DNA of 64,000 bases from Curtobacterium sp. MR_MD2014 (GCF_000772085.1 NZ_CP009755.1:2666001-2730000), one strand, 5' to 3'. Positions 8,832 to 17,519 are shown, counted from the first letter of the stretch. The notes: a model not told the origin generated them from the sequence alone. Translations and numbers: made by a program.

Positions 8832-9247
8832 CGAGCCACGGTCGGCTCCCCGTCAGCGCCCCGTCAGCGCCCCGGCCGGTGCCTCGGTCGGTGCCTCGGT
8901 CAGCGCCTCGGCACGGGCTCCGGTCGGTGCCCGGGCACGCCGGTGGTGCACCGTCCGGACGACGCACGACCCCGTCGCTGCAGCGGCCTGCCGCGGTACG
9001 ATCGCTCCCGCCGGGTACCGACCCGGTGACCACCGTCCTCGACGCACCGACACGACCCGAACGTGGCGGTCCACTGAGCGACGGGGCCGGGGGCTTCGCT
9101 GGTGCCGCGCGTGATCACGACGCGCGGCGCGGCAGGTCTCCGAGGGTCGCACCGGACCGGGTGCGGCACGGCCCGTGCGCCACCGACGCGCGGGGATCGA
9201 CAGGACGGCGCACCACCGTCCACGACGACGATCACGGACCAGGACCC
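8832..9247. other. 416-base intergenic region with short repeats and a dyad
   Basis: No convincing gene is seen. Near 8877-8912 a 12-base unit resembling GGTGCCTCGGTC is repeated about three times. At 9104-9128 GCCGCGCG and CGCGCGGC form a hairpin around a GTGATCAC core. A TACGAT hexamer at 8997-9002 fits TAnnnT and could be part of a promoter for the downstream TetR gene, but it is 245 bases from the start. Confidence 0.4.
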
Positions 9248-9856
9248 ATGCGCGACGACGCTTCCTCCCCCAACCCCCGGACACCCCGCGCCGAGGTGCG
9301 CGAACGACTGCTCGTCGCCGGAGCCGACGTCTTCGCCGAGTCCGGCGTGCACGGCGCCCGGCTCGACGACGTGGCCGCTCGCGCCGGCTTCAGCAAGGGC
9401 GCCGTCTACTCGAACTTCACGTCGAAGCAGGACCTCGTCGCCCAGGTCATGCAGCGATCGACGAACCGGATCCTCGCCGCGCTCCAGGAGGTCGTCCACG
9501 AGGACGTCGCCGCCACGAGCATCGCCGAGGTCGTCCGGGCGGCGTTCGGGCGGTACGACCAGGGTCGGCAGTTCGCCCTCGTCTCGGAGCTCCGGGGCTA
9601 CGCACTCCGCGACCCGGAGTTCATGCCCGAGTTCGTCCGGCAGCGGCGCGAGCTGCAGGACGGCGTGCTCGACCTGGTCCGGTCGTGGTTCGGGGCGCAC
9701 CCCGAGGTCGAGCCGGGCATGCCGCTCGAGGACTTCGCCACGCTGCTCATCGGCGCGAACACCGGGATCGTGTTCGACGGTCCCGCCCTGCCCGGGGTGA
9801 ACCCCGGCGACGTCATCGCGAGCCTGGTCGACGCGGTCGTGCGCCCGCGGCGCTGA
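9248..9856 (+). CDS. TetR/AcrR-family transcriptional regulator
   Basis: The 202-residue product has a TetR DNA-binding domain at residues about 15-65: RERLLVAGADVFAESGVHGARLDDVAARAGFSKGAVYSNF, where FSKGAVYSNF is the recognition helix signature. The C-terminal half is the variable ligand-binding helical domain, and its ligand cannot be inferred. The ATG at 9248 has a weak AGGA upstream. It faces a repeat island and a convergent operon, so no target gene is adjacent except possibly itself. Confidence 0.92.
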   Translation: MRDDASSPNPRTPRAEVRERLLVAGADVFAESGVHGARLDDVAARAGFSKGAVYSNFTSKQDLVAQVMQRSTNRILAALQEVVHEDVAATSIAEVVRAAFGRYDQGRQFALVSELRGYALRDPEFMPEFVRQRRELQDGVLDLVRSWFGAHPEVEPGMPLEDFATLLIGANTGIVFDGPALPGVNPGDVIASLVDAVVRPRR

Positions 9857-9940
9857 CGCGGCCGCGGCCGCGGCGCCGCCGCCTGCGCGCCGGCGCGGCA
9901 GGGCGCATGCGCCCGGCGCGGCGGGGCGCGAGCAGCCGTC

Positions 9941-10001
9941 CGCACAACCGGAAGCACGTCGCGCCACGCGATTCCGCGGCGCGACGTGCTCGCCGTTGTG
10001 C
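9941..10001. repeat. Family-B intergenic palindrome, copy 1
   Basis: A long imperfect inverted repeat: arms GCACAACCGGAAGCACGTCG and CGACGTGCTCGCCGTTGTGC enclose GCGCC...GGCGC and a short loop. With its downstream flank it is part of a direct repeat of about 91 bases (9942-10032 and 10252-10342, one mismatch seen). Confidence 0.9.
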
Positions 10002-10050
10002 GCGAGCACGCCACACCACGCCCGGCCCGGCGCGGCCGCACCAGGCCCGG

Positions 10051-10140
10051 GCCGGCACGGCCGGCACGGCCGGCACGGCCGGCACGGCCGGCACGGCCGG
10101 CACGGCCGGCACGGCCGGCACGGCCGGCACGGCCGGCACG
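10051..10140. repeat. Tandem array, ten exact copies of a 9-bp unit
   Basis: GCCGGCACG is repeated exactly ten times, then continues as a variant GCCGCGGCG unit for about 25 bases. There are no unique spacers, so this is a minisatellite and not a CRISPR array. A 9-base unit keeps several frames open by chance. Confidence 0.97.
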
Positions 10141-10186
10141 GCCGCGGCGGCCGCGGCGGCCGCGGCCGTGTCCCGCCGCGGCCGTC

Positions 10187-10248
10187 CGCACAACCGGAAG
10201 CACGTCGCGCCACGCGATTCCGCGGCGCGACGTGTTCCCCGTTGTGCG
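10187..10248. repeat. Family-B intergenic palindrome, copy 2
   Basis: Same arms as the copy at 9941-10001, with GTGTTCCCCGTTGTGCG on the right arm. It starts directly after the G+C-rich array. Confidence 0.9.
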
Positions 10249-10251
10249 CGA

Positions 10252-10311
10252 GCACAACCGAAAGCACGTCGCGCCACGCGATTCCGCGGCGCGACGTGCT
10301 CGCCGTTGTGC
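10252..10311. repeat. Family-B intergenic palindrome, copy 3
   Basis: Third copy, only a few bases after copy 2 and nearly identical to copy 1. The gap lies between convergent genes (TetR ending 9856, transglutaminase ending 10371), so the palindromes may act as a bidirectional terminator. Confidence 0.9.
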
Positions 10312-10370
10312 GCGAGCACGCCACACCACGCCCGGCCCGGCACGGCCGGCGCGTAGCCGCCGCGCGGCGG

Positions 10371-12728
10371 CTAGGCCGTGCGCCGGCGCTGCCGGCCCTC
10401 GTGGGACCACGCGGACGAGGGCAGCAGGCTCGGCGGGAACAGCCGCGCCCGGACCACGCGCGCCCGCGGGACGGACGCGTCGAGGGCGACACGAGCCTCC
10501 AGGACGGCCCGCCGGAGTGCTGCAGTGTCCACGCCCGCCGCACCGTCCGCGGCGAAGCGCTCCAGGTCGACCGCATCGACGATGCTCGTCAGGTGCGGGA
10601 GCACGCTCGCGGGGACGGTCCCGACGAGCCGACCGCGCACCGCACGCGCCGTCCGCGCTGCTGCGGCGGCGTCACCCGGCGGCGCGAGCCCCGGTGCGTA
10701 CCCGTGGTCGGCGACGTCGTCGAGCACCTCGCGCCAGGCCTGCAGTGCGGGCGAGCGTCCCGCCTGCACCGCGGCGAGCCGTCGGCGCCGACGCACCACA
10801 CGGACGGCCCTGGGTGCGACGAGCACCGCCAGCAGGAGCAGCAGTCCGACCACCAGGCCGGCGGCACCGGGTCCGGCGCCGCCGCCCGTCGTGGCCGCCG
10901 CGCCCGCTCCGGTCGAGGCGGAGGGTGTCGGGGTGGGCGAGGCCTCGGCGGGAGCGGTCTCCCCCGGCGCCGGCAGCGGCGTCTCCGACGGGGCCGGAGC
11001 CGGCGTCGCCGACGACTCGGTCCCCGCCTGCGCTGCGGCGTCGGAGCTCGGGGTCGGCTCGAACGACACCCAACCGGCGCCACGGATGTACAGCTCGGGC
11101 CACGAGTGCAGCTGTCGGTTCGAGACGGTGTACTCGCCGTCCTCCGTCTGGTCGCTGCTCGCCCGGTACCCGACCGCGATGCGCGACGGGATCCCGAGCG
11201 TCCGCGCCATCACGGCCATCGACGACGCGAAGTGCACGCAGTACCCCTGGCGCACGCGCAGGAACGTGTCGATCACGTCCATGCTGTCGCCGTCGTAGCC
11301 CTGCTCGACGGGGGCCGTCTCGGAGTAGGTGAAGAGGTCGCTGCGGAACCACTGCTCCAGGGCACGCGCCCGGGCGTAGTCGTTCGGCAGCCCGCCGGCC
11401 ACCCGCTGGGCCGCCGCCCGGATGTCACGTGGCAGGTCCTCGGGCAGTGCCAGGTCGGTGCGGAGCTGCGTCTCGCTCGGCGCCGTGAACCCGCGGCCGT
11501 CGGTGCGCCCGAGGATCCCGCTCGCGGCGATCGCGTCGAGGTACTCCCCCGACCAGGTCGAGGCGCCGAAGACCTGGTAGGTCGAACCGCGCTGGGTCAC
11601 GGGACCGGTCGACCGGACCGTGCTCGAGTCCCCCATCCAGCGCCACTGCGACAGGTCGAGGTTCGTCGACTGCGACTCGAGCGACACCGCGCCGCCGGGC
11701 ACGGGCAGGTAGTTGCTCGACAGCCCGGTGATCCGCACGGTCAGGTCGCCGCGGCTCGCCAGACGGGGGTTGATCCCGACCGCCCACTGCTGCTGGTCCG
11801 CGGTCTCCGCGGTGCTGGCGTCGGTCACGGTCGGCACCCAGTCGCCGGTGCCGAACTCGTCGAGGTCGGCGAGCTTGAGGTACTCCGGCTGCCCGTCGGC
11901 GGTGCGGTAGCGGAACACCTCGAGCTCGTTCGGCTGGCGGAGGTCGCGGCCGAGCTCGAGCAGCGTGCCGGGACGACCGGGCTGGATCGGGGCCTGCAGC
12001 GCGCCCGTCACGCCGGACAGCCAGCTGGCGTTGATCGGGACGAGCACCGGGAGCCCCACGGCGACGACGAGCCCGATCGCGCCCACCACGGCGGCCGGGA
12101 ACGCCCGTTGCACCGGTCGGACGGACAGCCAGAGGAGCCCGAGGAACGCCGCCCCCACCAGGACGACGAGCACCGGCGAGGCGGGCTCGCCCGTGACGAC
12201 ACCGGGGACGATGAGCACGACCAGCGCGGGCACGGCCGCGAGCGCGACGGTCGGCGCGATCGCGGCGAGGAACAGGGTCACCCCGGCCACCCAGGCGATC
12301 GCGACGGTGACGATCAAGCGGATCGCGTCGCTCTGCGGCAGCGGCGCGGGGTTGAGCCGGATCGCGGCGAGCGCCTCGCCGAGGGCTCCCTCGCGGTCGA
12401 GCCAGCCGAGGGGGTGGACGTCGTTGACGACCGCGGCGACGCACGACCCGACCACCAGCGTGGCGACGAGGGCGATGAAGCGCACGCCCGGAGCGCGACG
12501 GCGGACGGCGAGGACGACGGCGACGAGCACCGCCGTGAAGACGACGCCGGACAGCCACCAGGCGGTGCCCTGCACGAGCGGACGCATCGCGAGCGCCGCG
12601 ATGAGGACCGGCAGCGGTGCCAGGGCGACGACCCACGGTCCCGGGGCGTCGTCGCGTTCGGCCGGACGCTCGGGGCGGCCGCTGCGCGTGGGCGTCCTGA
12701 CGCGGTCGGCCGTCGAGGTCCCGCTCAC
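10371..12728 (-). CDS. Membrane transglutaminase-like protein (TgpA/DUF3488 + transglutaminase core)
   Basis: The 785-residue protein opens with five to six membrane helices (about 30-220, TgpA/DUF3488 N-terminal region). A periplasmic-side transglutaminase-like domain follows with the catalytic Cys in QGYCVHFAS (about 494) and the His in LHSWPE (about 541). A Pro/Ala/Ser/Thr-rich linker, another membrane helix and a C-terminal DUF4129-like segment complete it. Such proteins accompany MoxR and DUF58 proteins in many bacteria; the acyl-transfer or protease-like substrate is not known. GTG 12728 overlaps the DUF58 stop as GTGA. It is the last gene of the moxR operon. Confidence 0.9.
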   Translation of the reverse strand: MSGTSTADRVRTPTRSGRPERPAERDDAPGPWVVALAPLPVLIAALAMRPLVQGTAWWLSGVVFTAVLVAVVLAVRRRAPGVRFIALVATLVVGSCVAAVVNDVHPLGWLDREGALGEALAAIRLNPAPLPQSDAIRLIVTVAIAWVAGVTLFLAAIAPTVALAAVPALVVLIVPGVVTGEPASPVLVVLVGAAFLGLLWLSVRPVQRAFPAAVVGAIGLVVAVGLPVLVPINASWLSGVTGALQAPIQPGRPGTLLELGRDLRQPNELEVFRYRTADGQPEYLKLADLDEFGTGDWVPTVTDASTAETADQQQWAVGINPRLASRGDLTVRITGLSSNYLPVPGGAVSLESQSTNLDLSQWRWMGDSSTVRSTGPVTQRGSTYQVFGASTWSGEYLDAIAASGILGRTDGRGFTAPSETQLRTDLALPEDLPRDIRAAAQRVAGGLPNDYARARALEQWFRSDLFTYSETAPVEQGYDGDSMDVIDTFLRVRQGYCVHFASSMAVMARTLGIPSRIAVGYRASSDQTEDGEYTVSNRQLHSWPELYIRGAGWVSFEPTPSSDAAAQAGTESSATPAPAPSETPLPAPGETAPAEASPTPTPSASTGAGAAATTGGGAGPGAAGLVVGLLLLLAVLVAPRAVRVVRRRRRLAAVQAGRSPALQAWREVLDDVADHGYAPGLAPPGDAAAAARTARAVRGRLVGTVPASVLPHLTSIVDAVDLERFAADGAAGVDTAALRRAVLEARVALDASVPRARVVRARLFPPSLLPSSAWSHEGRQRRRTA

Positions 12729-14056
12729 CGGGTGCTCCCGTGCGCCTGCGCGCCCGCGACGGGCACGACCAGGGTCCGCCAACCGGCACGGTCGAGGATG
12801 CCGCGCACCACGGGGTCGGGCGGGACGATGGTCGCGAGGATGCCGCGACTGGAGCCGCTCGTCGCGGCAACGAGTTCGGCGGCCTGCTCGGCGGTGCACC
12901 GGCCGGTGACGACGGCGGTCATGCCGTGGACGTCGCGACCGTGCACGTCGGACAGGACCTCGGTGACCGGGCGGGCGTCCGAACGGACCCGGACGTCGGC
13001 GAGTCCGACGAGCAGGTCCGTCAGGCTGCCGACGTCGCCGGTGTGCCGTCCCGCGCCCGGGCCGTCGTCGCTCACGAGCACCACGCGCGACGTCCGCGCG
13101 CTGAGGGCACGGGCGACGCTCGCGGCGACGACGACGGCGTGCTCGAACGCGGCGTCGCCACCGAGGTCGCTCAGTTCCGCGAGGTCGTCGCGGCCGAGCG
13201 CCTGGTAGGACTCTCGGCGGAGGTCGATGGCGATGACGGCCTCCGGCGGCTGCGCCTGCGTGGTCTGGCGGACGTGGAGTTCGCCGCGTCGGGCGCTCTG
13301 TGCCCAGTGCACGCGGCGGATCGGGTCGCCCTGCCGGTACGGCCGGAGCTCGCTGTCGTCGGCGGAACCGCCCTGACCCACACGGCCCTCGTCCGCCGAG
13401 ACGGCACCCGCGAGCGCTCCGGTGTCGATGGCACCGAGGGTGGTGGATGCGGGGACGATCACGACCTCCTCGGCGGGGACGACCGGCCGGTCGATGCGCA
13501 GCAGGCCGAAGGGGTCCTCGACGCGGATGGTCACGGGGCCGACCAGCGTGCGGCCCCGGTGCATCGCGAGGGCCTCGACGTCGAGCACCGCCGGGGGCTC
13601 GTTCGGGCCGACCAGGGCGTAGGTCTGCGCGTCGGACACGCTCGCGAGGGCGTCCTCGAGCTGCTCCCGCACCAGCAGGGTCGTCCGCGGCCCGATCGGC
13701 AGCGACGTCCCCCGCAGGGTGATCCGCTCGCGGTGGACCTCACCGACCTGCACGACCGAGCGGGCGGTCGACCGGGTCGCACGCAGCGGCGCCGCGACGA
13801 CGAGTGCCATGACGATCCCGAGCACGAGCAGCACGAGCAGCAGGAGCCCGGCGGAGACGGCGATGCTCGTCGTGGCGACGAGACCACCGCCGACGAGGGC
13901 GATCCCCGACCCGAGCACCGTCCACCCCCTGGCCGTCGGCCGCGGGAACGGGGTCCGGCGGAGCATGGCCGCGCCGCGTCGCCCGGTGCGGAGCACCCAC
14001 GACCGCACCGCGCCCGCGCGCAGCGCGGACGTCGAGGGCCCGCTGCCGTCGGGCAT
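12725..14056 (-). CDS. DUF58 (VWA-like) protein of the MoxR operon
   Basis: The 443-residue product has two N-terminal membrane helices (about 45-90), then a soluble region with the DUF58 signature LRPYRQGDPIRRVHWAQSARRGEL (here quoted in part: YRQGDPIRRVHW at about 240). DUF58 proteins have a von Willebrand-A-like fold and are thought to be assembled or activated by the neighbouring MoxR ATPase. The start ATG overlaps the moxR stop by one base (TGATG), which implies coupled translation. Role beyond that partnership is unknown. Confidence 0.88.
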   Translation of the reverse strand: MPDGSGPSTSALRAGAVRSWVLRTGRRGAAMLRRTPFPRPTARGWTVLGSGIALVGGGLVATTSIAVSAGLLLLVLLVLGIVMALVVAAPLRATRSTARSVVQVGEVHRERITLRGTSLPIGPRTTLLVREQLEDALASVSDAQTYALVGPNEPPAVLDVEALAMHRGRTLVGPVTIRVEDPFGLLRIDRPVVPAEEVVIVPASTTLGAIDTGALAGAVSADEGRVGQGGSADDSELRPYRQGDPIRRVHWAQSARRGELHVRQTTQAQPPEAVIAIDLRRESYQALGRDDLAELSDLGGDAAFEHAVVVAASVARALSARTSRVVLVSDDGPGAGRHTGDVGSLTDLLVGLADVRVRSDARPVTEVLSDVHGRDVHGMTAVVTGRCTAEQAAELVAATSGSSRGILATIVPPDPVVRGILDRAGWRTLVVPVAGAQAHGSTR

Positions 14057-15048
14057 CAGGAGCGGACGGCGGCCGAGGCGAACGGCACGGCGGTGTCGGA
14101 CACGATCCGGACGACCACGTCGCGCGCGGTGTCCTCGGCGGCCCCGCCGAGCCCGCGGGCGACCGGGACGAGACGGTGGGACAGGATCACCGGTGCGAGG
14201 TGGGCGACGTCGTCGGGGGTGACGAACGGGCGACCGAGCAGCGCGGCGTGGGCACGAGCGGCCTGCGCCAGGTGCAGGGTGGCGCGAGGGCTCGCGCCCA
14301 GCACGAGGTCCGGGTGCGTGCGGGTGGCACGGACGATCGCGACGATGTAGGCCTCGACGTCGTGGGCAAGGTGCACCCCGCGCACGGCGTGCACGATCGC
14401 CCGCAGCGTCTGCACGTCGACGATCGGTCGGAGCGCGGACAGCGGGTCGCGGGTCCCGCGCGCCGCGAGCATCTGGCGCTCGGCGTCCGCGCTGGGGTAC
14501 CCCATCGCGATGCGGGCCATGAACCGGTCGCGCTGGGCCTCGGGCAGCGGGTACGTGCCCTCCATGTCGATCGGGTTCTGGGTCGCGACGATCATGAACG
14601 GCGACTCCAGCGGCCGGGTCACGCCGTCGACGGTCACCTGCGCCTCGGCCATCGCCTCGAGCAGGGCCGACTGGGTCTTCGGGCTCGTGCGGTTGATCTC
14701 GTCACCGATGACGACGTTCGCGAACACCGGACCCGGCGAGAACCGGAACGTGCCCGACGACTGGTCGTAGATGTTCACACCGGTGACGTCGGACGGCAGC
14801 ATGTCCGAGGTGAACTGGATGCGGTTCACCGTCCCGCCGACCGAGGCACCGAGCGCCTTCGCGAGCACGGTCTTGCCGACGCCGGGGACGTCCTCGACGA
14901 GCAGGTGCCCCTCGGCGAGCATCACGGTGAAGGCCGTGCGGATGGCGTCGACCTTGCCGTCCACCACGGTGGAGACGGCTGCGACGACGTCGTCGCCCAC
15001 CGCTCGCACGTGCTCGATCGGGAAGGCTTGGTCGGTCTGGTCCGGCAC
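14056..15048 (-). CDS. MoxR-type AAA+ ATPase
   Basis: The 330-residue protein shows Walker A GVGKT at about 57-61 (EDVPGVGKTVLAKAL), Walker B VVIGDEINR, and sensor ATQNPIDMEGTYPLPEAQRDRF, all typical of MoxR ATPases. These act as chaperones that load metals or assemble partner complexes containing VWA/DUF58 proteins. The GTG at 15048 is preceded by a strong GAGGAGG site seven bases away, unlike the many leaderless genes of this window. First gene of moxR-DUF58-transglutaminase. Confidence 0.93.
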   Translation of the reverse strand: MPDQTDQAFPIEHVRAVGDDVVAAVSTVVDGKVDAIRTAFTVMLAEGHLLVEDVPGVGKTVLAKALGASVGGTVNRIQFTSDMLPSDVTGVNIYDQSSGTFRFSPGPVFANVVIGDEINRTSPKTQSALLEAMAEAQVTVDGVTRPLESPFMIVATQNPIDMEGTYPLPEAQRDRFMARIAMGYPSADAERQMLAARGTRDPLSALRPIVDVQTLRAIVHAVRGVHLAHDVEAYIVAIVRATRTHPDLVLGASPRATLHLAQAARAHAALLGRPFVTPDDVAHLAPVILSHRLVPVARGLGGAAEDTARDVVVRIVSDTAVPFASAAVRS

Positions 15049-15081
15049 GCAGGCCTCCTCGTCTCGGGACAGGTGTCGTGC

Positions 15082-15087
15082 ATGCTA
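15082..15087 (-). promoter_or_regulatory. Possible -10 hexamer for the moxR operon
   Basis: TAGCAT on the minus strand fits TAnnnT, 33 bases upstream of the GTG, leaving room for the GAGGAGG ribosome site. No clear -35 is seen. Confidence 0.4.
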
Positions 15088-15161
15088 CAACGGCGCGGTG
15101 ACAGGCACCGGAGGATGCGTCACCGATCATCCGGAAGGCACACACGGGCCGTGCCCCGCGA

Positions 15162-15205
15162 CGGACGGGAGGCGCGGTGCGGGGCCGCCACGCGCCTCCC
15201 GTCCG
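15162..15205. repeat. Family-A inverted repeat / terminator, copy 1
   Basis: CGGACGGGAGGCGCG and CGCGCCTCCCGTCCG are perfect 15-base arms around a 14-base loop. It lies 31 bases beyond the GH18-like gene stop and upstream of moxR, so it should end the GH18 transcript. Confidence 0.8.
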
Positions 15206-15236
15206 CCTCCTGGTCACGGTCCGGTCGGTGCGGGCG

Positions 15237-16235
15237 TCAGCGCGGCAGGGCCTCGGTCGTCAGCGACCAGAGCGCGACGCCGTGCAGCCCGAGTCGCTGC
15301 GCCAGCGCGACACGTGCCCGGTAGGAGCGGGCGTCCGACCAGTGCAGCTCGTGTCCGTCGCGGAGGGTCGCCGACCACTCCCCCGTGCGGTCCGACCAGC
15401 GTGCGGCACCGCCGGCCAGCGCACGGGCCCGCGCCGGCGACACCTGCCCGGCGTCCGGTCCACCCCAGCGGTACCCGTACCCGGCGACGCCGAGGTCGGT
15501 GCGGTCGGCCGGCAGTCCCTCGTGCTCGGCCACCTCGACGACGCGCTGCGCCCACGGCAGGGCACCGATCGTGCCCGGTCCGCTCCACGGGCCGTGCTGG
15601 TCGTAGGTCATCAGCACGAAGCGGTCGACGTGCTCCGCCAGACGACGGAGGTCGTACCCGGTGTCCCGGAAGCCCGCGGCCGAGGTGGACGCCATCACGG
15701 CCATCGACACCGGGGCGTCGGCACCGAGCTCGTCGTGCACCGCGTCCTCGAGCGCGGCTGCGAAGGCGACGAGACCCGCGCGGTCGCGGTCGCGCAGTGA
15801 TTCGAGGTCGATCTGCACGCCCGTGCAGTGGTGGTCGTGCGCCAGGGCCGCCAGGTCCCGAGCCACCTGTGCGCGGGCGACCGGGTCGGCCAGCAGCGCC
15901 GAGGCGGTCTCCGGCGAGAAGTCACCGAGCGTCTCGGAGTAGTTGCTGACGAGGAGCTCCGGTCGCGCGCCCTGGCGGGCCGCGGCGAGGGCCAGACGGT
16001 CGACGCCGTCGGGCAACGGCGCGAGGCCCGTGCCGTCCGCGGAGAGCGTGACACCGTCGATGCCGATCGTGTCCGCCCGCTCGGTGGCGGCTCGTACCCG
16101 GGCGACCGCCGTCGGGGCTCCCGGCTCGACGTACGCCTCGACGGCGACGCCGCGGGCAGCGGACGCGTCGGCGCAGCCGGCGACCGTGGTGACGATCACG
16201 ACGAGCGCGACGGCGAGGGCGGATGAGCGGAGCAC
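15237..16235 (-). CDS. Lipoprotein with GH18-like (chitinase/YaaH-type) glycosidase fold
   Basis: The 332-residue product starts MLRSSALAVALVVIVTTVAGC: a lipoprotein signal with Cys at about 21. The mature protein follows a TIM-barrel GH18 pattern. GVQIDLESL (about 141-149) corresponds to the DxxDxDxE catalytic strand of GH18 with Asp and Glu kept. FVLMTYDQHGPWSGPG and a GVALWSLTTE end strand match the later barrel strands of spore-type peptidoglycan hydrolases. It probably cleaves an N-acetylglucosamine-containing polymer or binds it. It is less certain that it is active, since the full DxxDxDxE is not intact. GTG 16235 is chosen from the lipobox and the promoter spacing. Confidence 0.75.
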   Translation of the reverse strand: MLRSSALAVALVVIVTTVAGCADASAARGVAVEAYVEPGAPTAVARVRAATERADTIGIDGVTLSADGTGLAPLPDGVDRLALAAARQGARPELLVSNYSETLGDFSPETASALLADPVARAQVARDLAALAHDHHCTGVQIDLESLRDRDRAGLVAFAAALEDAVHDELGADAPVSMAVMASTSAAGFRDTGYDLRRLAEHVDRFVLMTYDQHGPWSGPGTIGALPWAQRVVEVAEHEGLPADRTDLGVAGYGYRWGGPDAGQVSPARARALAGGAARWSDRTGEWSATLRDGHELHWSDARSYRARVALAQRLGLHGVALWSLTTEALPR

Positions 16236-16241
16236 GGGGCA

Positions 16242-16247
16242 ACGGTA
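16242..16247 (-). promoter_or_regulatory. -10 hexamer TACCGT, leaderless start of the GH18 lipoprotein
   Basis: TACCGT lies six bases (TGCCCC) before the GTG at 16235. No ribosome site is present. Confidence 0.55.
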
Positions 16248-16343
16248 GTGGGCGGGGCCAGGGCACCCGTGACGGGCCGGCCCGTGCCTCCCGACCGTCG
16301 AGCACGGCCGCACCGTCGTGTTCCCGCGCGCACCCTGCCGGAA

Positions 16344-16378
16344 CGACGAAACCCCCGCCGGTGGCGGGGGTTTCGTCG
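16344..16378 (-). terminator. Terminator of tRNA-Ser(GCT)
   Basis: A perfect 16-base-pair hairpin: CGACGAAACCCCCGCC and GGCGGGGGTTTCGTCG around GGT. It begins five bases beyond the tRNA 3' end. It is the strongest simple terminator in the window. Confidence 0.88.
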
Positions 16379-16382
16379 ACTG

Positions 16383-16472
16383 CGGAGACGGAGGGATTTG
16401 AACCCTCGGTCCCCTCAAAGGGGACTCCACCTTAGCAGGGTGGTGCACTCGGCCGGACTATGCGACGTCTCC
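16383..16472 (-). tRNA. tRNA-Ser (anticodon GCT)
   Basis: Read leftward, the gene folds with acceptor arm GGAGACG/CGTCTCC plus discriminator G, anticodon stem CCACC/GGTGG with loop CTGCTAA (anticodon GCT), a long serine-type variable arm (GTCCCC...GGGGAC), and T arm GAGGG-TTCAAAT-CCCTC. CCA is not encoded. It reads AGC/AGU codons and is charged by the SerRS encoded at 44126-45394. Confidence 0.97.
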
Positions 16473-16497
16473 GTGCGCTCTCACGAGCGCGTGACCC

Positions 16498-16503
16498 ACC
16501 ATA
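16498..16503 (-). promoter_or_regulatory. Possible -10 hexamer of tRNA-Ser(GCT)
   Basis: TATGGT on the minus strand fits TAnnnT and lies 25 bases from the tRNA 5' end. The -35 (GTCGAG about 18 bases upstream) is weak. Confidence 0.4.
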
Positions 16504-16750
16504 CAGGAGGACGAGCGTCCTCTCGACCTCCCGCCACGACACGATCACCTCGGGTCGGTCGCCGGGTCCCCTGAAGTGGGGACAGGTGGGGCTTGTCCGC
16601 TCGTACCCCGACGCCTAGCATCGTCGGGACGCGGACATCACGTTCCGGGGGCATCACCTCCCCCGTCGCCGCGACACAGCACCAGACGTCGTCCCCCCCT
16701 TCTGCCGAGCCCGACGCACCCGACCGCGGCGGCCCGGACGGGGACGACCA

Positions 16751-16777
16751 GGGGGCGCGGACCCGGTCCGCGCCCCC
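16751..16777 (-). terminator. Terminator hairpin after the GntR gene
   Basis: GGGGGCGCGGAC and GTCCGCGCCCCC are perfect 12-base arms around CCG, 40 bases beyond the GntR stop. The rest of the 345-base gap between tRNA-Ser and this gene (16473-16817) shows no further gene. Confidence 0.75.
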
Positions 16778-16817
16778 GCTCTGGGTGCTCTCCGGTGGGC
16801 GCTGCCCCCACCGTGCC

Positions 16818-17519
16818 TCACGCGGCGGAGCGGAACCGGTCGGGCAACGCGATGAGGTCCTCCGCCAACCCCACGAGCGCTGCGGCGCACTCGTCGAGCT
16901 GTCCACGCTCCGCCGCAGCAGCCGCCCGTTCGACCTGCTGCACGCGAGCACGCCGCCCGACGACGGCGTCGATGCCGTTCGCCACGGCGACGTCGTCCGT
17001 GAAGAAGGTGTCGAGCACGGCCCGCTGCGCCGTGAGCCAGTCGGCACTGACGATCGCACCGCGCCGACGGAGGTACCAGGCACCGAGCTCGACGAGCGCC
17101 CCGGCCTCGGTCAGGCAGGACCTGAGCACGAGCGCGTCGAACTGCTCATCCGCCCCCTGGCAGCCGGGAGCGGGATCGGCGATCATCGCCCGGGCGACCC
17201 GGAGTCGCTCGACCATCTGGCCGACGGACCAGTGGGCGACGACGACGCCGACGTACCGCTGCACGCTGACGAGCCGCAGCGCCTCGAGCGGGACGAGGGC
17301 TTCGCGGACGGGTGTGCGCGAGACCTGCATGTCCCGGGCGATGTCGTCGAGCCGGAGCCGTTGCCCTCGCCGGTAGACCCCGCGCAGGACGTTCTCGAGC
17401 AGCTTGAGGAAGACGGCGTCACGCAGCAGGCTGCGGCGGATGCCGTTCGGGTCGGGGACCCGGTCGTTCCCCGAGGACGATGACCGATCCATCGCCCCAG
17501 GGTCACGCACGACGACCAC
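16818..17519 (-). CDS. GntR-family regulator (FadR/FCD-like)
   Basis: The 233-residue product has a winged helix at about 28-95: LLENVLRGVYRRGQRLRLDDIARDMQVSRTPVREAL, ending in the SRTPVREAL recognition helix of GntR proteins. The all-helical C-terminal part fits the FCD effector domain family, which often binds small organic acids. GTG 17519 has GGAG six bases upstream; ATG 17492 is an alternative start. It is transcribed in the same direction as, and downstream of, the MFS gene. It is a candidate regulator of that transporter. Confidence 0.87.
   Translation of the reverse strand: MVVVRDPGAMDRSSSSGNDRVPDPNGIRRSLLRDAVFLKLLENVLRGVYRRGQRLRLDDIARDMQVSRTPVREALVPLEALRLVSVQRYVGVVVAHWSVGQMVERLRVARAMIADPAPGCQGADEQFDALVLRSCLTEAGALVELGAWYLRRRGAIVSADWLTAQRAVLDTFFTDDVAVANGIDAVVGRRARVQQVERAAAAAERGQLDECAAALVGLAEDLIALPDRFRSAA

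Noticed and set aside
8853..9284. Minus-strand frame in the gap before the TetR gene
   Set aside because: Arg-rich product with no domain, no start signal, and overlap with the TetR start region.
10051..10140. Possible CRISPR array
   Set aside because: The 9-bp units are contiguous with no spacers, and no cas gene is in the window.
9857..10370. Coding frames through the repeat island
   Set aside because: Frames stay open only because the 9-bp unit and G+C-rich palindromes lack stop codons. The products are simple Ala/Gly/Thr or Arg/Pro repeats.
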